Source: Branchiostoma floridae
Taxonomy: Eukaryota; Chordata; Leptocardii; Amphioxiformes; Branchiostomatidae
Direction of reading: 5' to 3'
DNA length: 64,000 nucleotides
Assembly: GCF_000003815.2 (NCBI RefSeq)
Contig: NC_049979.1
Location: 21,594,518-21,658,517, forward strand
Part shown: one piece after another, positions 47,905 through 62,504 of the stretch
Numbering within the stretch: the stretch's first letter is position 1
Layout of the letters: each line of letters opens with the position of its first letter
The notes under the pieces: model-generated
What the model was told of the DNA's origin: nothing
Seen by the model: the letters and a program-made list of their open reading frames with translations, nothing else
The model's database searches: none
Position numbers and translations under genes: made by a program

Positions 47905-48118
47905 AACTGCGTTGCGACCGCTCAGCGGGCAAAGATTTAACAGATCGCTAAACGATAAAGATAATTTTTTGTGTGTTCTGTTGCGTTTTTTTTTTTGTAT
48001 TTCATATCATACTTTTATATCTTGCATCACATTCCAATTGTTAAATCAGTGGTCACACAAATCCAATGCAATTTTGGTCACTGCATGGTCGCTAAAGATT
48101 GCCGTCTAGTTAAATGGG
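47905..48118. mobile_element. MITE family 1, diverged copy
   Basis: Shares the core TTTTTTGTGTGTTCTGTTGC and the following T-rich tract. A TTGCATCACATT motif and a right end GATTGCCGTCTAGTTAAATG also match the family. The left end is worn: GCGACCGCTCAGCGGGC replaces the GGACGGCGCTC block. Frames of 65-81 codons across it are chance. Confidence 0.6.
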
Positions 48119-51056
48119 TAGCGTTATTGAAGAAGTTGATTTCTGCTTTAACGTCAGGCCATTGTTAGATGTGCCAATATTTGTGAAGGCAAATGGCCCT
48201 ACTTTTCTTTTCCCTACACAGAAAATCATTAGTGTGCATCTGTATTCGATATCTCACGCAAATGTTGATTAGACTTAATGAAAAATATTACCTAAAACAC
48301 ACAGTTTTTTACGTAGGTTATACAGGGGCGTAAAGCAATGATCTTTATATCTAATACATGGAAGGCCTGGGTTTACTTACCTAATAGGCGATGAAAAGCA
48401 GTGTTACCAAGCTATCTTTAGCTAAAAGCTATCTGGCAAGATCACTATGTATATACACTCACTCACACTCACTCACTCCGGTGAGCTCGCTCGGAATCTC
48501 CGCATAACTAGTTTACACTGTGAACAATATCGAGCCAGGTATACCGGTAGTACAGTACGGTGTCCGGAGTTTGCTTTGAAGGGTCCGACAGTACCAGGTG
48601 TCAGAGTATAACTGGGGATGAAGTAACAGTTACGATCAAATCGCGATTCTCTACAAAAGAAGTACTACCGTAATATTCTCTGCAAAATAGGTGAAGTTGA
48701 TGGCAAACTACTTTGCTCTTCTAAACGTTTGATATAGTTATTCTGATACTTCTGTTGTAAACTTCCTCTGGTCTATATTATTTCTGCACATGGGCAATAC
48801 GTATTGCAGCATGTAGACGACTAAGGCAACATAGCCCACGAAATTAGCATGAAAGCTCATCTGAATTGGCCAAGTCCATTAAGAATAAATTAATTCAAAA
48901 TTTAAAAAAAGCTGTCCGGTCCAATCACTGTGAACACGTGATTTTCTGCACTTGTGGCGTCAGCAATGGGTCAATTGTTGTTGGAAGTCGATATCGCCCC
49001 TTCCTTAATCCCGGTTAAGAGGAGGTTGTAGATAACCTAATTTATTACTCTAAAAGAGTCATTGCGTTCTTTATCCAGAATATCAAACATATGGTGAGTC
49101 CAACTTTTCAGTCGGAGAAACATTTAACTTCTTCATAAACCACCGGAATCTATTTTTAGAATTTGCTATTCCCTCCGGAGGCGTGCAATAAAACAATTCT
49201 TGGCATGTGTCAGATATACGGTCAACTAATTATACTCGAAAATCAATTTGACCATAAGTGGGCAACGGGGTTTATATTCAGGTCATAGACAAGATTATCT
49301 CCTAGGGTACCATAAGTAAGACGACCCCTTTGCAAAGAGTTCACTATTACCCATCGTTTGTGGTATTTAATTCCCGAGAGAATGGACTCGTCCTACATTC
49401 TGAATAATGCAATAATCGATGTATGCCTTGGTTATGACAAGGGAAATGGTACGTTTTAACGTTTGATACTCCATATTATGTTCTATACGTACATATTCAT
49501 ATTACATATACGTATCATAGACCAAAAATATCTCTTGAATTATCACAGCTTTCTGCCTATAGGTCAATGTGAATAGGAATAGCGTTGGTAATATAAGACA
49601 TTTTATACATCAACTGTTTTGATTTAATCTTTTGCTGAAATCCATACATGTCTTAAAGAAGCAAGTTCATGAATTATCCATAAGCACTAATTCCCTACTT
49701 GAGAGTTAAGCTTGTTTCATAATGGTGCCGCGGAGGTCAATAAATATTGACATAACGCGTCTGTATGTATGTAACATCTTATCAAAAGTTTCTAATGTGG
49801 ACTGTGATACAGCTGAGATTTTTGTCGTGAGGTTTTGACGCCGTTATTTTTTTCACTAGGCTGTAACAGAACAAATGATTTTAAACAACTATTTCTTAAA
49901 TGAGACTGTTGTATTTTGCTTAACAAGTCTTAGAATACCCATCATGCAACGATCTTATGACGATCACACGATGTATGTGACCAAATACTAAAGTCCAATG
50001 ACCACCAGTGGCCGCGGTTTTCATTTTATAGAGATTATCCGCTATGTCAGTGATACTTATGACTGTCTGTATACTACAGACCTTGTTGCCTGAAATTAGC
50101 CCCAAAACGTCGACTCTTCTAGATGTTTTATGAAACGAGACAAAAATAACTTCGTTTTGTGGTCTCCGAAAATTGCAGGGAAGTAAATAAAATATTTCCC
50201 CATCAGAGGATCGATACTGCGGGATGTACCACCTTATAACCTGGTAATTATCTGTTATGGATCGCCGGCCTAGCCTGAAGGTGGGATAGCGGGGTCGCAA
50301 GGCACAGTACTGGGGTCGAACATTTTTTCATCGCCTGTGAACTTATTCATTCAATATATGCATAGATTATTGGTGTGATATTGTCACTCCTGTGGCTGAC
50401 ATCCGTTAGCTATTTTAAGGCATAGTATCTATAAATACGGTATTACACAGAACCCTTAAGTTGAGGTACATATGTTCCCGTGATCACTAAGCAATTTATA
50501 AGGAATTTTGAGGGAGATGAAACTAAAAACACCCTTGTACTGAAATATATTTCGTGATTTCCTAATTTGACTTCTAATAAATCCACCTGCTCCAACATGT
50601 ACTGGTATTTCATCTTGCTAAACCTCAAGCTGTGTGATTTGTATCCAGCCCTTAAGTATTTTTCATGGCGTATTTTTAGTCTTAGTTTGCTGATACTCAC
50701 TACGTTCTGCATGATTTCACGGTCCATGGATATATCGACTGGCAGATCTTACCAAAAGGGATGGACATCATTTTGTGTGGATCGATTTAATGACCGGAAT
50801 GTTCAAATACGATTTGCACGTTTACTGGCTTTCATTTCGCCGTGTAGGAGATTAACGTGGTCATTCCGCTAATGCTGCATTCTTGTCGATAACGACTCTG
50901 AGCGGCGACTAATATTGACATATCGGCCCTACTTTACACGGGATTAGGCTGAAATGAAGCCGTCTACACGTTCTCATCACTACAGGTTATAAAACCGCAC
51001 CTGAGACTATCAGGTGACTAGCTACTATTAGATTAAACACGCATCATTAACTTGAA
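48119..51056. other. No recognised gene
   Basis: AT-rich apart from the ACTC repeat. A 126-codon minus frame at 49920-50300 has no recognisable motif. Confidence 0.4.
48457..48479. repeat. Short ACTC-type microsatellite
   Basis: Repeated CACTCACTC units with one irregular step, followed by CCGGTGAGCTCGCTCGG. Confidence 0.75.
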
Positions 51057-51244
51057 GTGGGTTCACATGTGCGTATATCGACGACAAGTCCGAATGAGGT
51101 CCGTATAAAAATCTTAGCTAGCCTCTACCAGGCTCCACCGGTCGTTGGAAAAAAATTGGGCAAATATAGACAAAAACACATGCTAGAGGAGTTAACTGGT
51201 TTGCAAACCATACTCCTTGGTCAGCTAGCCCATTGTCTTTCCAG
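51057..51244 (+). CDS. Weak candidate exon with a consensus donor
   Basis: An open plus-strand stretch ends at a near-ideal donor, TTTCCAG|GTATGT, at 51244/51245. The encoded text is helix-like: SPNEVRIKILASLYQAPPVV, then KLGKYRQKHMLEELTGLQTI and LLGQLAHCLS. There is no clear acceptor at the left, and the frame continues beyond the donor. No family is recognised. It is listed because donor and composition agree, but chance is likely. Confidence 0.18.
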
Positions 51245-54200
51245 GTATGTATTTAATTGTTGCTTAATATTTTTGTTACCAAGGCTTGCAAATCCACAAT
51301 ATTCAATCCAGTTCACGGTGAGGTCACAGGGCATTCGCCGTCTACTGGAATTCGACAGTTTAAAATTGTAATATCACGGAGCATGATCCACATCAAACTA
51401 TCTACAAGTGGTTTTCATGTCACAAAAGAGAACATTTAATCTGTCACGGCTTTTACAGTGTCGACCGGGGCGGCTTTCATATCAGAAGAACAAATCGATC
51501 ATTCAGCAGACACCACATTCAGTAGACAGCACATCGGTTTTATATGAAAAGTACATTCTTTATGTACGTAGTATGGAGCAGCTATATTTCGTCTGTGAAA
51601 TGACACAATTTGTATGCTCACCTTTATGTTGAACTTTCATGTTGCTCCAACGGCTTTGGACGGCAATCACTTTGTGGCATTGCTAGCTACAGAGATTTTT
51701 TTTTTTGGGGGGGGGTCTGCATAGTGACGTTTGCAATAGGTTGTGGCGATTTAATATGAAGATGATTTCCTCAAGTTCGTTCAAATTACGATTGGAATAT
51801 TAGCACTGATTATACTTCTTATGTACGTCGGTATCAGCAGCATATTCATGTCTGTTTTTTTCATTACTAATTTACAGGTATAAAGAAACACTCATTTATT
51901 ATAATAAAGAATTGAATTAAGTCACGAGCGAAACACTGTACTGACTTCCTTCATCGAAAAAGATACCATCTCAAAGTCATAGCAGACGCGTGATTCGTGG
52001 TGGCGTCCTTGCTTTCTAAGATTGCCATTATTCATGACATTTAAGAGATATCCAGTATTCATATTTATGGTCACATAAAGCGAGGGGATTTCTATTTCTG
52101 CGTTGTGCATATGGTCGTGGCAATATACGCGTGCTGCCTTCCTGTATAATAGATATCCCAGACGATGATAATGGATTAAGCCGTCCAAATTGAGCATGAA
52201 GATCACGAAGTGGTGGAAAATAGCCTAAATGATTACATCCGCGTTCTGGTCTATTATTAACGACGCGCATACCAACCACTTTTAGGTTAAAACGGCACGT
52301 TTTTCATCAGATTATGGGTATGAGAAAAGACGTAAAATATCCATCACATATTTGGTAAATATATATTAGGAATTTAAATCCTGCCATGGTGTTTATGGTG
52401 AGTGTGTGGATTACTATTAAGCTAGATAGCATGATTGATAGTCATGACAAAAGGCGTGGCAACAGTGCGCTGCACGTGACTTTACGTAGCCTTTACAAAA
52501 GGACAGCCTTTTCTAGGAGAACATGTGGTATTTGCGGGGAGAGTCCCTAGGTTCTTAACCTAATCTTCTATGTTCTACATTCTGAACAAGAGTTCGGGGT
52601 CTTACGGTTTCTTGAAATACCAAGAGACTACCTTATTTCATGTTTGATTTTAGTTCATTAGTTAATATGCAAATTAGGTTTGGATTAACATTATACAATT
52701 GCTTCCTGTGACTCTACGGTAAATGTGACAAGCGTATGGAAAATAAATAACTGAGAAAACGCTAACAGACACACAGCCTTCCCGCGTATCGACAGGATTG
52801 ACCTATGACCTGGAATGTCTGTGTTAAATGATAACTAATTCTACCAACTCTGAACTGCACTTCTCTTCTTCGCAAGCTCCGAAGAGAACTATGTTTTCCG
52901 ACTATTTCACAGACAAGTACACACACCGTTAGGGTAGTGAGCTCACCGTCAGGAGTACGGTCGGGCATTTATTGGTTCATCCGACTCAACAACAGGACGA
53001 CATCTGTTTTACACATCGGTTCATCAGTGTTGACAACTTCTGTTTACACATTATTGTTCTCCTATCTCCTACCCCAAGCATGTCTTGCTACGAAGTGGCG
53101 ACCGTTAACCTGGTTGCCAAATTGTTGCCATAACAATGTTGCAAAATCAACGACATTGGCGATGAATAAGTAACGCAGATACTTGGAACATCAGCTAAGA
53201 GGGAGAATAGCTCACAATGACGCTTACACAACAGCATGAACAACACAGCGACTTGGCTATATACATCACTAAAAAGTCAGTAGGTCTAATTTGCATAATT
53301 GTATATCAAGCTTAAATTCATAACAGAACGTACACGAGCTCAGCATGCGCCACACAGGGGCTCAACTTTACACACACATCTACTGAATCCCACAAGCGGT
53401 CACTCTGTGAGCACAGACAATAGCGTAAGGGGCTGATCTCTCTCAAGATTGCATAGAGACTAGGTTAAGATACAACTGAGCTCAAAAGCTATAGCAGAAC
53501 CAGACCATACAGTATAATTAACAACATGAGCGTCTTGAAGTCAGATAAGTGAGGGTAGGGTTGGGTGGGAAATATGACCGTACTCAGTGATGGAGAAGCT
53601 ACGAATGACCTACATGGGAGATGGGGGGAAAGGTCAGAGGGTAAATGGGGTCACAGGGATAAACATCATCTGGGTAGGGGGACACGTGACTTGTCTGCTC
53701 AGCCGTCGGAAAACTTGAATTCCTGTAACTCCTACAAGTTTTACTACTGCCTTCGTCTCCTGGCAAATCTGTGGCGAGATGTGTCTAATGTATTGATATA
53801 ACTGCGGCAACATGAATAGACAGACAGACCAGCAAACAGACACATAAATCAACACCTCTGTAAAAGGACAAAGGACAAATGACCCACTGGATCGTCTGAA
53901 TTGTTTCATCGTCAAAATATACAAATATAAAGATGACGGCAACATAAAATGCCTCATAGTTTCTTCAAATTTGACATCGTTTTCAGTATGCACGCCCCAC
54001 GTATGTTGCAAGAATATCACAGACGGACACAGATTGATTCCAGAGTATGGCTAGATCTTGAGTGCGTGAAACAAAGGTACCTAACAGGTCATTATTTCAA
54101 TACCAATAAAAAATTGCGGGGCTTAGAAATGTCTCCAAATCCCTTACAACATTCGTCATCGCCAGACTATTAAGAGGTTGCGATAAATCTTCTGATGCAC

Positions 54201-56380
54201 GATTGTTGGATGTAGAGGTCCATGGGACTGGAAGGAAAATGGAAAATATAGTCCCTAAGAATATCCACGTAAGCTCTGATGGTATCCTTAGATTTTGTAT
54301 GTTGCTTTTGCGATGAGCACCAACAAAAGGTAGATAAAGGAGGTCATTGGTACGGACGTGCACTGTTTGAGAACTATACAATATTCGACTACTGTACGTA
54401 GATGTTGCTATTGGGGGACACCAGTATTCTAAACTAATTGTTTCTGTGCCGAGTGCACAAGAGACACAGGATCATGACACAGGAAAGCACAAAGCGTTGA
54501 AAGCACTTAAAGTACTAGAAAAGAGTGTGTTATCAAGTGTGCGTCTTCTGAACCTATCCACAGTGGAGAACAAATCACACTGCAGTGGCTTAGTAATTTT
54601 ATGATTAAAAGCGTCATCTTGTCAATACAGCAGTTTGAATTTATAGTTAGCAACAAAATACGTCACACCCCTAAAGACTTTTATTGCGGCATTGGTGTGG
54701 AAAATGTGGTGTTGCCATTTTTTTCACTACGGATGCAAATTGGAAACAAAAGTATTTATAAAACGTCATGGTTTGAAGGTGCTTATTCTATGCTTAGTTT
54801 AAAAGATACCATGATTTATCTGTTTGTACCTACGTTCAGGGTCATAGCTTACCAAATGAGATCCTACCTCAATCGTTCTTGATTTGCAACTGACGGCTAA
54901 ATTAATTTTTGCAAGTGGTCCAGGTCCCACGAAATTACGAAGGTATGATTAATTTGAGGGTTTGAATAGTTGTGATATTAACTGCAGACCGCAGGTAAAA
55001 TAAACTTGGTAAATAAACTTGGTAGTCGTAGCATTATTCTATGTTTTTTTTTATATTCTTCAAGAAAAGCTAAGGGATAACGGTAATGCGACCGTTCTAC
55101 GCTTTGGTTTGTATTATCTCCGTTCAACAGTTGCCTCCATTCGTACACCTATTTCTACCTACATGAAGATGGAAGGCAATGTTTTGGCTGTGTCTGTCCG
55201 TGTTTCCGAATATTTGTGTTCAGCATAATTTAGAAAAACCTCTACATGAATTGTGATGCTCTTTAACAGCAAGAAAGGGTATGGGAAAACAAAGGTCAAC
55301 GTATATATCTTCACTTTGCAGTTGATTTTGCAACCACAAAATCCATATCATACGAGGCTTACATTGAAATTCCTCACACAATTATCACAGCTCAGTGTAT
55401 TTACTTTCAAGGACTATAAGACACGTGCATAGATCTAAAGCCACTTTTTCCTTTTCTGTGGATATTATTAAATACATATGTACATTATACTGTAAAAGAA
55501 ACCGTTACGGTAATTTCGATTCATACACGTTTGAAATGTACATTTCTTTCGTCTTCATGCTTAAATCAGCAGTCTTAAGCTTTGCATGCTTGTCATACGT
55601 CATGATAATTCAATTAGCAAGACTTTTCCATGCATACGGATCAAAAGTCACGACCTGCCTTGATAATGGGGATGCTTTTGTTCCTACTACACATGTATGT
55701 AGTCTATGCGGAGCTCAGTACACACTATACAATAGCGCGGCTTAAGTGAGACTCCGCCAGTAGGGCGTACCTTAGTAACAAGTGGAACACAATTAAAGGC
55801 CTGTTCCTACGAAATCCAATTACCCTGGACGGGAGAACCGGTAAGACTCCTTACTTTATTAAGGAGGACCACAACGTTAGTGCCAAGGTAAGTCCCTGAG
55901 CACGAATGACTTCAGAAAATGGAATTCCAAGAGCTAGGTCGGCACACCTGCCGTTTTTCATGACTTGGTCTTGGAAGAAGGAAATGAAGGATATATTTCA
56001 GTCTGCCTGACGAGAACACCGAGCTAGTCTGTCGATTGAATCAATGTAGACAATAACGGGGTCCTGGATTTAATGCTTTTCTTTCGCGTAATCTTGGACG
56101 TGGTACTGCATTGGCGTGGATTATTGCCGCAATGCCTAGATATATAGTTAAACCCTCTGGCTAAACAATTGTGACACTGCATTAGCGAACCGTGTCCTTG
56201 TTTCCTTTTTGTCCGGGAGGGATTCGCTGTTATGTTGATCCTCTATTATAAACCAATATCGTAGAAATGTGTGTTGGTGTCATCATCATAGCTTTAGTAA
56301 CGGCAGGACATTACAATAAAGGTCATGTATGTTTTACGGACTAAGTCATAAACTCACCTGGTAGGCTGTGCTGGTCCAGA
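51245..56380. other. No recognised gene
   Basis: Unassigned DNA. A T10G8 homopolymer pair lies near 51698-51716. Frames of 94-128 codons at 53634-54381 (minus) show no domain. Confidence 0.4.
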
Positions 56381-57275
56381 TACGAATTCTCTCGAAAGCT
56401 TCACAGCTCCTTGAGAAAACGAGGATGTCTCACGCTGCAACTACGGTTCCAGGCTGCTGTCAGAATCTCTGTATTTATGTCTGTCCTTGTGGTGAAAGTG
56501 ATTGGCTAGATATGCCTTCCAATCGCTGATATAGATTCGGTGATAATGTCTTTGCGAAGCAAACGTTCACGCTGTGATGAAGTGATTTGTACCGTAGACT
56601 CGCAGCGGGCGTATAATGTAGCGGAAATGGAACGGGCAGTAGTTATTTGAAAGATCCAGAGATTCCAGTTTCGCTGACTCGGCGAGGAAGGGGCACCACT
56701 TAAGGCGCAAGAAAACGGGTCTGGTTGTCGAAGTTGTGACAGTTGCTCCCAATGCGATAGCCGTCGATGGCAATGGGCCACAAATCTCGTCCAAACTGCC
56801 AGCGCGCGCCTGCGGTTATGCCGATATCGACCACCTTGTGGGCCCGGAAAGAAGCAGTTGTGGTAATGATTATTTTGCGGGATGTCATCAACAGAAGTAG
56901 TAGCCGAAGGAGAAAAACCGATTGTCCCGGGAGAGTCTTGTGTGCGGATGTTTGCCGCCGGTTACAGAATCCTCGCCATCCGTGTTCCTCCGCCCAAAGG
57001 ATACCACCGAAGCCAAGAAACAGCGCTAATAAGGTCTCCCATCGACTGTCAGCACTTTGCGGTCTCATCGGGGATAAAATATTCAAGACGATAATGTTTT
57101 CTTTGCAAATGAATCGCAGCAATGGGAATCTCCTGCAGTCGCAAGTGGCAGCAATGGTGATTGCAGGGATGATACGATGAGATACATTCGGGCTGATCTC
57201 CCTCGTGGATAAAGTAGAGCTACATTTATCAATCACCGGTATAACGAATGTCGACATTGAATTTTTCTTCATCTA
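56381..57275. other. GC-rich island with overlapping open frames on both strands
   Basis: Distinctly GC-richer than the flanks. A 190-codon minus frame (56700-57272) overlaps a 137-codon plus frame (56767-57180) and further minus frames at 56506-56794. None has a recognisable domain; the minus frame's hydrophobic VFLLRLLLLLM run looks accidental. It could be a decayed element, an untranslated GC-rich exon or a promoter region. I cannot choose. Confidence 0.35.
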
Positions 57276-59951
57276 GGGACATATTTGATGGCTTATATCT
57301 TGGCGGATCTTCACATAAGCAATGAGATGCCCCCGGGTAATGAGAATATCAGTTTTCAATTGTCTAAATCATCATAGAAGAAAGAGTAGCATGATGGCAA
57401 GTAAAGCTTCACGGGCAAGTCACTTGAGACATTCTCTGATTCTTAGTTATTGGGTAGACGGAGCAGGTTGAACTTTATGATTGCTTCAATGGTTGCAAAT
57501 TGTGGATCTCTTGAATTGTCTGTTCTATGGCCGGAATACATTACCGTATTCAGGACACGTGTATCATTTCTACCAATGCCTGTTATGTCCTCCAGGTCGC
57601 AAGGAGATATCTTCCAATCTGTGCCATTGACATTAGGCCTAAGAAAATTAATACTTTGTTTCTAATAAGGCCCGATTAAAATGAAGTAGGATCGGTAGAT
57701 GGGATTTATTTTTTGTGTTGGCTTAAGATATCCAGCAAACATTACCAATGAAGAACAGAAAAGCATCAGGACACTGGTACTAGTATTTGCTGCATCATAT
57801 TTTAGTTGTTAATACATTTTATATTTTATAATGCAGGGTGTCAAAATGAACGGGAACTTGGTTTATCGGGTCTATATTATTTTTCATTGCAATAGATATG
57901 AATAATCATGTTTTGAAAACATTTCTACAATGACTCCGCAGAAAAAGGCGAGATTCGTTGAGATTTGTTGAGAATCGGTTGGCTTACGTATACCCGAAAC
58001 ATAGCATTTTATTCTATAGGCCTTACGTCCAGACGTCCATTGTGCCTTCCAAAAATTCAGTTTAAGGGTAAAATTCCCTCCGTCTTTAATACAAGGTCTG
58101 TAATACAAGTGTGGAATATTTAGATCCGAAAAGTCCGGTACATCAGAGTATAGCGGTGATTCACCCTAATCGGAACGGTTGAAATGACACCAAAGGGGGC
58201 GAAGGCCTTATGAGTGGCAGAGGCAATCATTGGAATATAACAATATTTAGTGTTCCAATCTCGCCCAACGACATGTCTGGGACGCAAAATGATGAGATGA
58301 TTTGTCAAAAGAATATATCCCATTTCTTGATTTATGTTTTGCATGCGGCCGAATAATGATACCCGGCACCAGGCAAAATTGTTCCCGTTTTAGATTCAAT
58401 GGAAGCCCATTCTGTCATGATTTAACATCATTAAAAATGTCGTTATTTACAACAAGAAGTCAACGTACAACCACAAAGTATACATATAACATCTGAACAG
58501 TGAAGCTACAAAGATATGCATGAGCCAATAACAGCCAGGCAATGTGATGCTATTATCATTTTGTTGTTATCATTTATGTTACGTTAAATAATTTTCTCCG
58601 GTTATGTAACAGTTAGCAAATTACATTGTATTGTATATGTTGTGACCCAGGATGTATTTTCAAAGGGGTTGCTGGCCCTTTGTCTTTAACTACTTTAAAG
58701 TAGTGATTATACCCCTTAGTCGGCAACTCTTATGGTACCCTTTTCCCAGAAAGTGGAATTTCTCAATGCTCTATATTTCATCATAAGTGGCACTACAGAG
58801 TATAATCTCTTACGAATTTGTCACCCCGACATTGGCACTGATTAAACTTAAAAGCTTGGAGACATAATGTAACATCCTTGGTAATTGGGAACGTCAACAC
58901 ACACCTTTTTAAAGCCATAAAAATTGAGTAAACACATAGATTTTAGAAAATATTCCTCTTAACTTATAACTGGATACGGGCAAAATATATATTTCCTCTC
59001 ACAAAATAGTCCTCTAATGATTTAGCGTTATCTATATATTGACTCTATGTACACATTGATTTGTGTGTTATCTGGATTTTATCGAATAGATTAGGCGTTA
59101 TCCTTCATTTTTATACTTAAAAATGATTTGGATTAGGTGTCTTAGAGTTTTTCTCACTTGACGGCACCAAATTGCGCCAGGAATTTGCAAGGTGATGCAA
59201 ACTGCAAGTGCTAAAAAAATCTAGCCATCCACATCGTCACCATCATCGCATAATTCGTACAAAATATCGCAAAGCGGAAAAATTATATATTTTCATAATA
59301 TCTTGCTCCTTTGTATACGTGTTTCTTTATCACTTCGACTCTCTTTTTTATGCATTTGATTACACATTTAATTCAGTATCTATACTGTGATTTCCGATGA
59401 CTTGCTAATCTCGGCTTCATACTAACGATGATACATCGTAGGTCAGTGTGACCATGAGGTACCACTAGCACAGATTCGCAAAGTTGGTGCAATTTGGCGC
59501 AGCCCTGTGAGACTTCCGCTTAACCTTCGTCTGACCTCCTGATCACATAACCTACCATGGATAGCCAAACCTGCGTGACCCGCATCACAGCCAACAGTAA
59601 TTGACCTTATACGAGTGACCAGCATTTCACATCAAAGCAACAGATCATGATGAAGGGTCAAAGGCCAATGGTACAGCTAATCCGTGTAAATCTCCGGACT
59701 TCGCTGTGCATTAAGTCGGTAAAGTAAGTTATTAGTCACTGAAGGGAGAGAATCTTAAGTGTAGCCTTCAAAAGAGCTAGGCCTAAGTTTTGATATACCA
59801 AGCTTTACAGACGAAGGTCTTTTCATTTTGGTATTCTCTTACCCTAGCCGATAGAAGTAAATGGTCCCTCCCTAGTGTATCCGTCCGTACATACCCTTGT
59901 GCCTTGTAGCACATAGGGGAGAAAATTTCCTTGATTTTTCTTCAGCTGGCC
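57276..59951. other. No recognised feature
   Basis: AT-rich DNA without repeats or frames that I can name. Confidence 0.45.
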
Positions 59952-60158
59952 TTTTTTAACAGGGGTGCTAGCCCTTCTTCTTTGACAAGCTTGAGGCAAC
60001 TCCTTGGACATAGGACCTCCAGTTACAATCGACGTATAATTCAAAAGACAGGTGCAGGCCTAACCAACTTAATCTACCCAGGAAATGGGGTCTGATTCTG
60101 TCTTCCAGTTTAATTATTTGGAACCTGGAGCTCAGATTTAAGTTTATTAGCTAACACC
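59952..60158 (-). mobile_element. tRNA-derived SINE, family B copy 2
   Basis: Second copy of the 10.1-kb element. The B-box region (GGTTCCAAAT on the minus strand, near 60117-60126) and the body with GGGCTAGCACCCC are preserved. The A-box region near 60140-60155 has decayed and is shorter than in copy 1. The copies differ at many positions, so both insertions are old. Confidence 0.75.
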
Positions 60159-62504
60159 AAAACTTACTTCGAAAAGCACATAAAAATTTAAAACAAAGCT
60201 TGGAGACCAGGTTTAAACGTTTATGCTTTGGTGCATTCAATCCTATTGAGTGAATACGGTGTTATCCCCCCCCCCCCTTATTCTTTTGTTATACTTGTTT
60301 GCTGCATTATTATCCTAAAATGTCCAAGAAATACCGAAATAAAGTGGCCGTAGCATTGCAATGCAATAGATAATAGATAATGTCCATTGTTTTAACGTGT
60401 TACAATAAAGAGACATTTAATGCAATTCTTTATGTTTATCGTTATGCACAGTAGGTCCTACAAGACGTAAGCCCGAGGAAACGAGTATGATATCAAAACT
60501 CTTAAACTATTATTGATCGATTCGGAATGAAACTTTTGGGTTCGCCCCAAGGTACAATTTGTTGCAGTTGGAAAGGGCTATTTGATACTGATGACCTCTA
60601 TAAAAAAAACGAGCTGTAAAATAAAGTGCCATTGTGACTTTACTTTGAATTAAGTATGGGGGATTGCTACCAATACTAATGCCTTATGGACCACTTACCA
60701 ATATATGCAAAGTTGTACATCTAAATGCTGTTGTAGACGCTCAACACTCAAACTCTACGAACGTGATCACTCACTCAATAGCACTAAAAGGCGTATTGTC
60801 GTGAGGCATGTGTTGTATAACAAGAAGTGAAGCAAAGGAACTACGAGTACATGCCAAACATGATAAGACGAAACTCACTGTGAAATCAAAGAGTAAGTTT
60901 GTACTAAAATATCACTCCACTAAACGTAAGTACTAAACCTTAGGCTGTTACTTGTGTCATGGTGTTTACACCGGTGAAGACAGACATTTATCAAGTACAA
61001 GTTACCCTCACTTCAAGGCAGTTTTGGAACGTAGAGAAATAATATATACATAGGATTCTAACTATGGTCGGACATAAAGGAATATCGCCTAACACAGACT
61101 ATATATAAGTACGGTTCCAGAGCTTACTGTACTTACTTACTGACAGATTCTTCAGATGTTTATACCTTTATATAATTATGTAAAGTCACTCTTTCAATCT
61201 ACAGGAAAGACCAAGTATTTCTTCGGCCCTGGAAAAAAACAAATGACTATTTAAGGTGCGCGTTCTGTTTACTAAGTTGGCAATAAAGGGGGGATCTTAC
61301 TGAATTTATCTTGCAGTCACGCTGAAGTGAAACGCATTTACATATAAAACCCAGATGTGCAGTTTATCAGAAATCGCAGTGTTGCCACTGAATTAAAAAA
61401 ACCAATGTGCATTAATATCTGCATCAAAAAGATATTTCCCGTGATGAAAGGACGTTAATCATCTTGACATTCTGTGATGAAAGGGTTACAAAGTGTTAGC
61501 GACCTTTGATTGAAGTTCAGCAGGCACTGCAGCCAGCATCGGATGTTTTGGACAAATATAGAATAAAGAGTTGTAGATTGAATAAAGAGTGATAGAAATC
61601 TTTTCTTGTAGTCTTTCTTTGAGTATGATGCAATGATGAAAAGATCTTCACAATCTTCTCACATATCTATATAAATACGCCACGTTGCCAATTGCGAATA
61701 TCATATATTCTTTTTAATGTTAGAAAATATGCAATTTCAGGCGCTGGTTGGCGTCACTTTGTGAATACCTGGTACAGGGCATGAAACAACTATCGATTCA
61801 ACATTTCCATTGTGACATATTTGTACAATCATGTATCCGTGTGATGGACGTCTTCATTTACTCACAAAATAAGGCTAAAAAATGAGTAATTCTAAACCTC
61901 CATTCAGAACCAAATGATAAAACAATTTCCACACAAAACATATCGGATTATCGGACATGATTCCCATCGATGTGCTGTGGGTGCACCATTCAGTCTATTG
62001 GAGTTCTGATCTTAATGGCCAACTTCAGACCGAAACTGTCGATCCGCAGCGAGCTTCAATTTCACAGAAATGTCAGAGCCGTTGGCGGTGGGCGGGAAAA
62101 TGGACCGTTATATCGGCACGACAACCCCAGACCAGATCAGTATGGATCATCTTGTGACAACGTAACAGCCTCTTAAGTCTACATTTCTGTTGAAGTCTAT
62201 CACTATACGTGCTTTACCGGGAATTGAAGCCTCCCAAACTCGTTCTAGATAGTTAGATTCCTTCAAACAGTTATCACAGCTCAATCCTTCACGATAGCCT
62301 TTGTCTGCATTTTTTTTTCTAAATGGTTATTAAAAACATCGATTAGATAAGGTTAAGAACATTTTGAGATTGAGTTTGCGAAATGAAATCTGGAATAGAG
62401 ATTAAGTAACTTTGTAAAAGTTCTTTCAGTCTTTGTAGAGCCTCTTAGAGTAGGGCGTTTCGGATGGGAGATATTAGGGTGCGACGGACCGAAGACACTT
62501 TGGC
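60159..62504. other. No recognised feature
   Basis: AT-rich DNA with a C11 run near 60268. Two overlapping 66-68-codon plus frames at 61957-62176 are not recognised. Confidence 0.45.
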
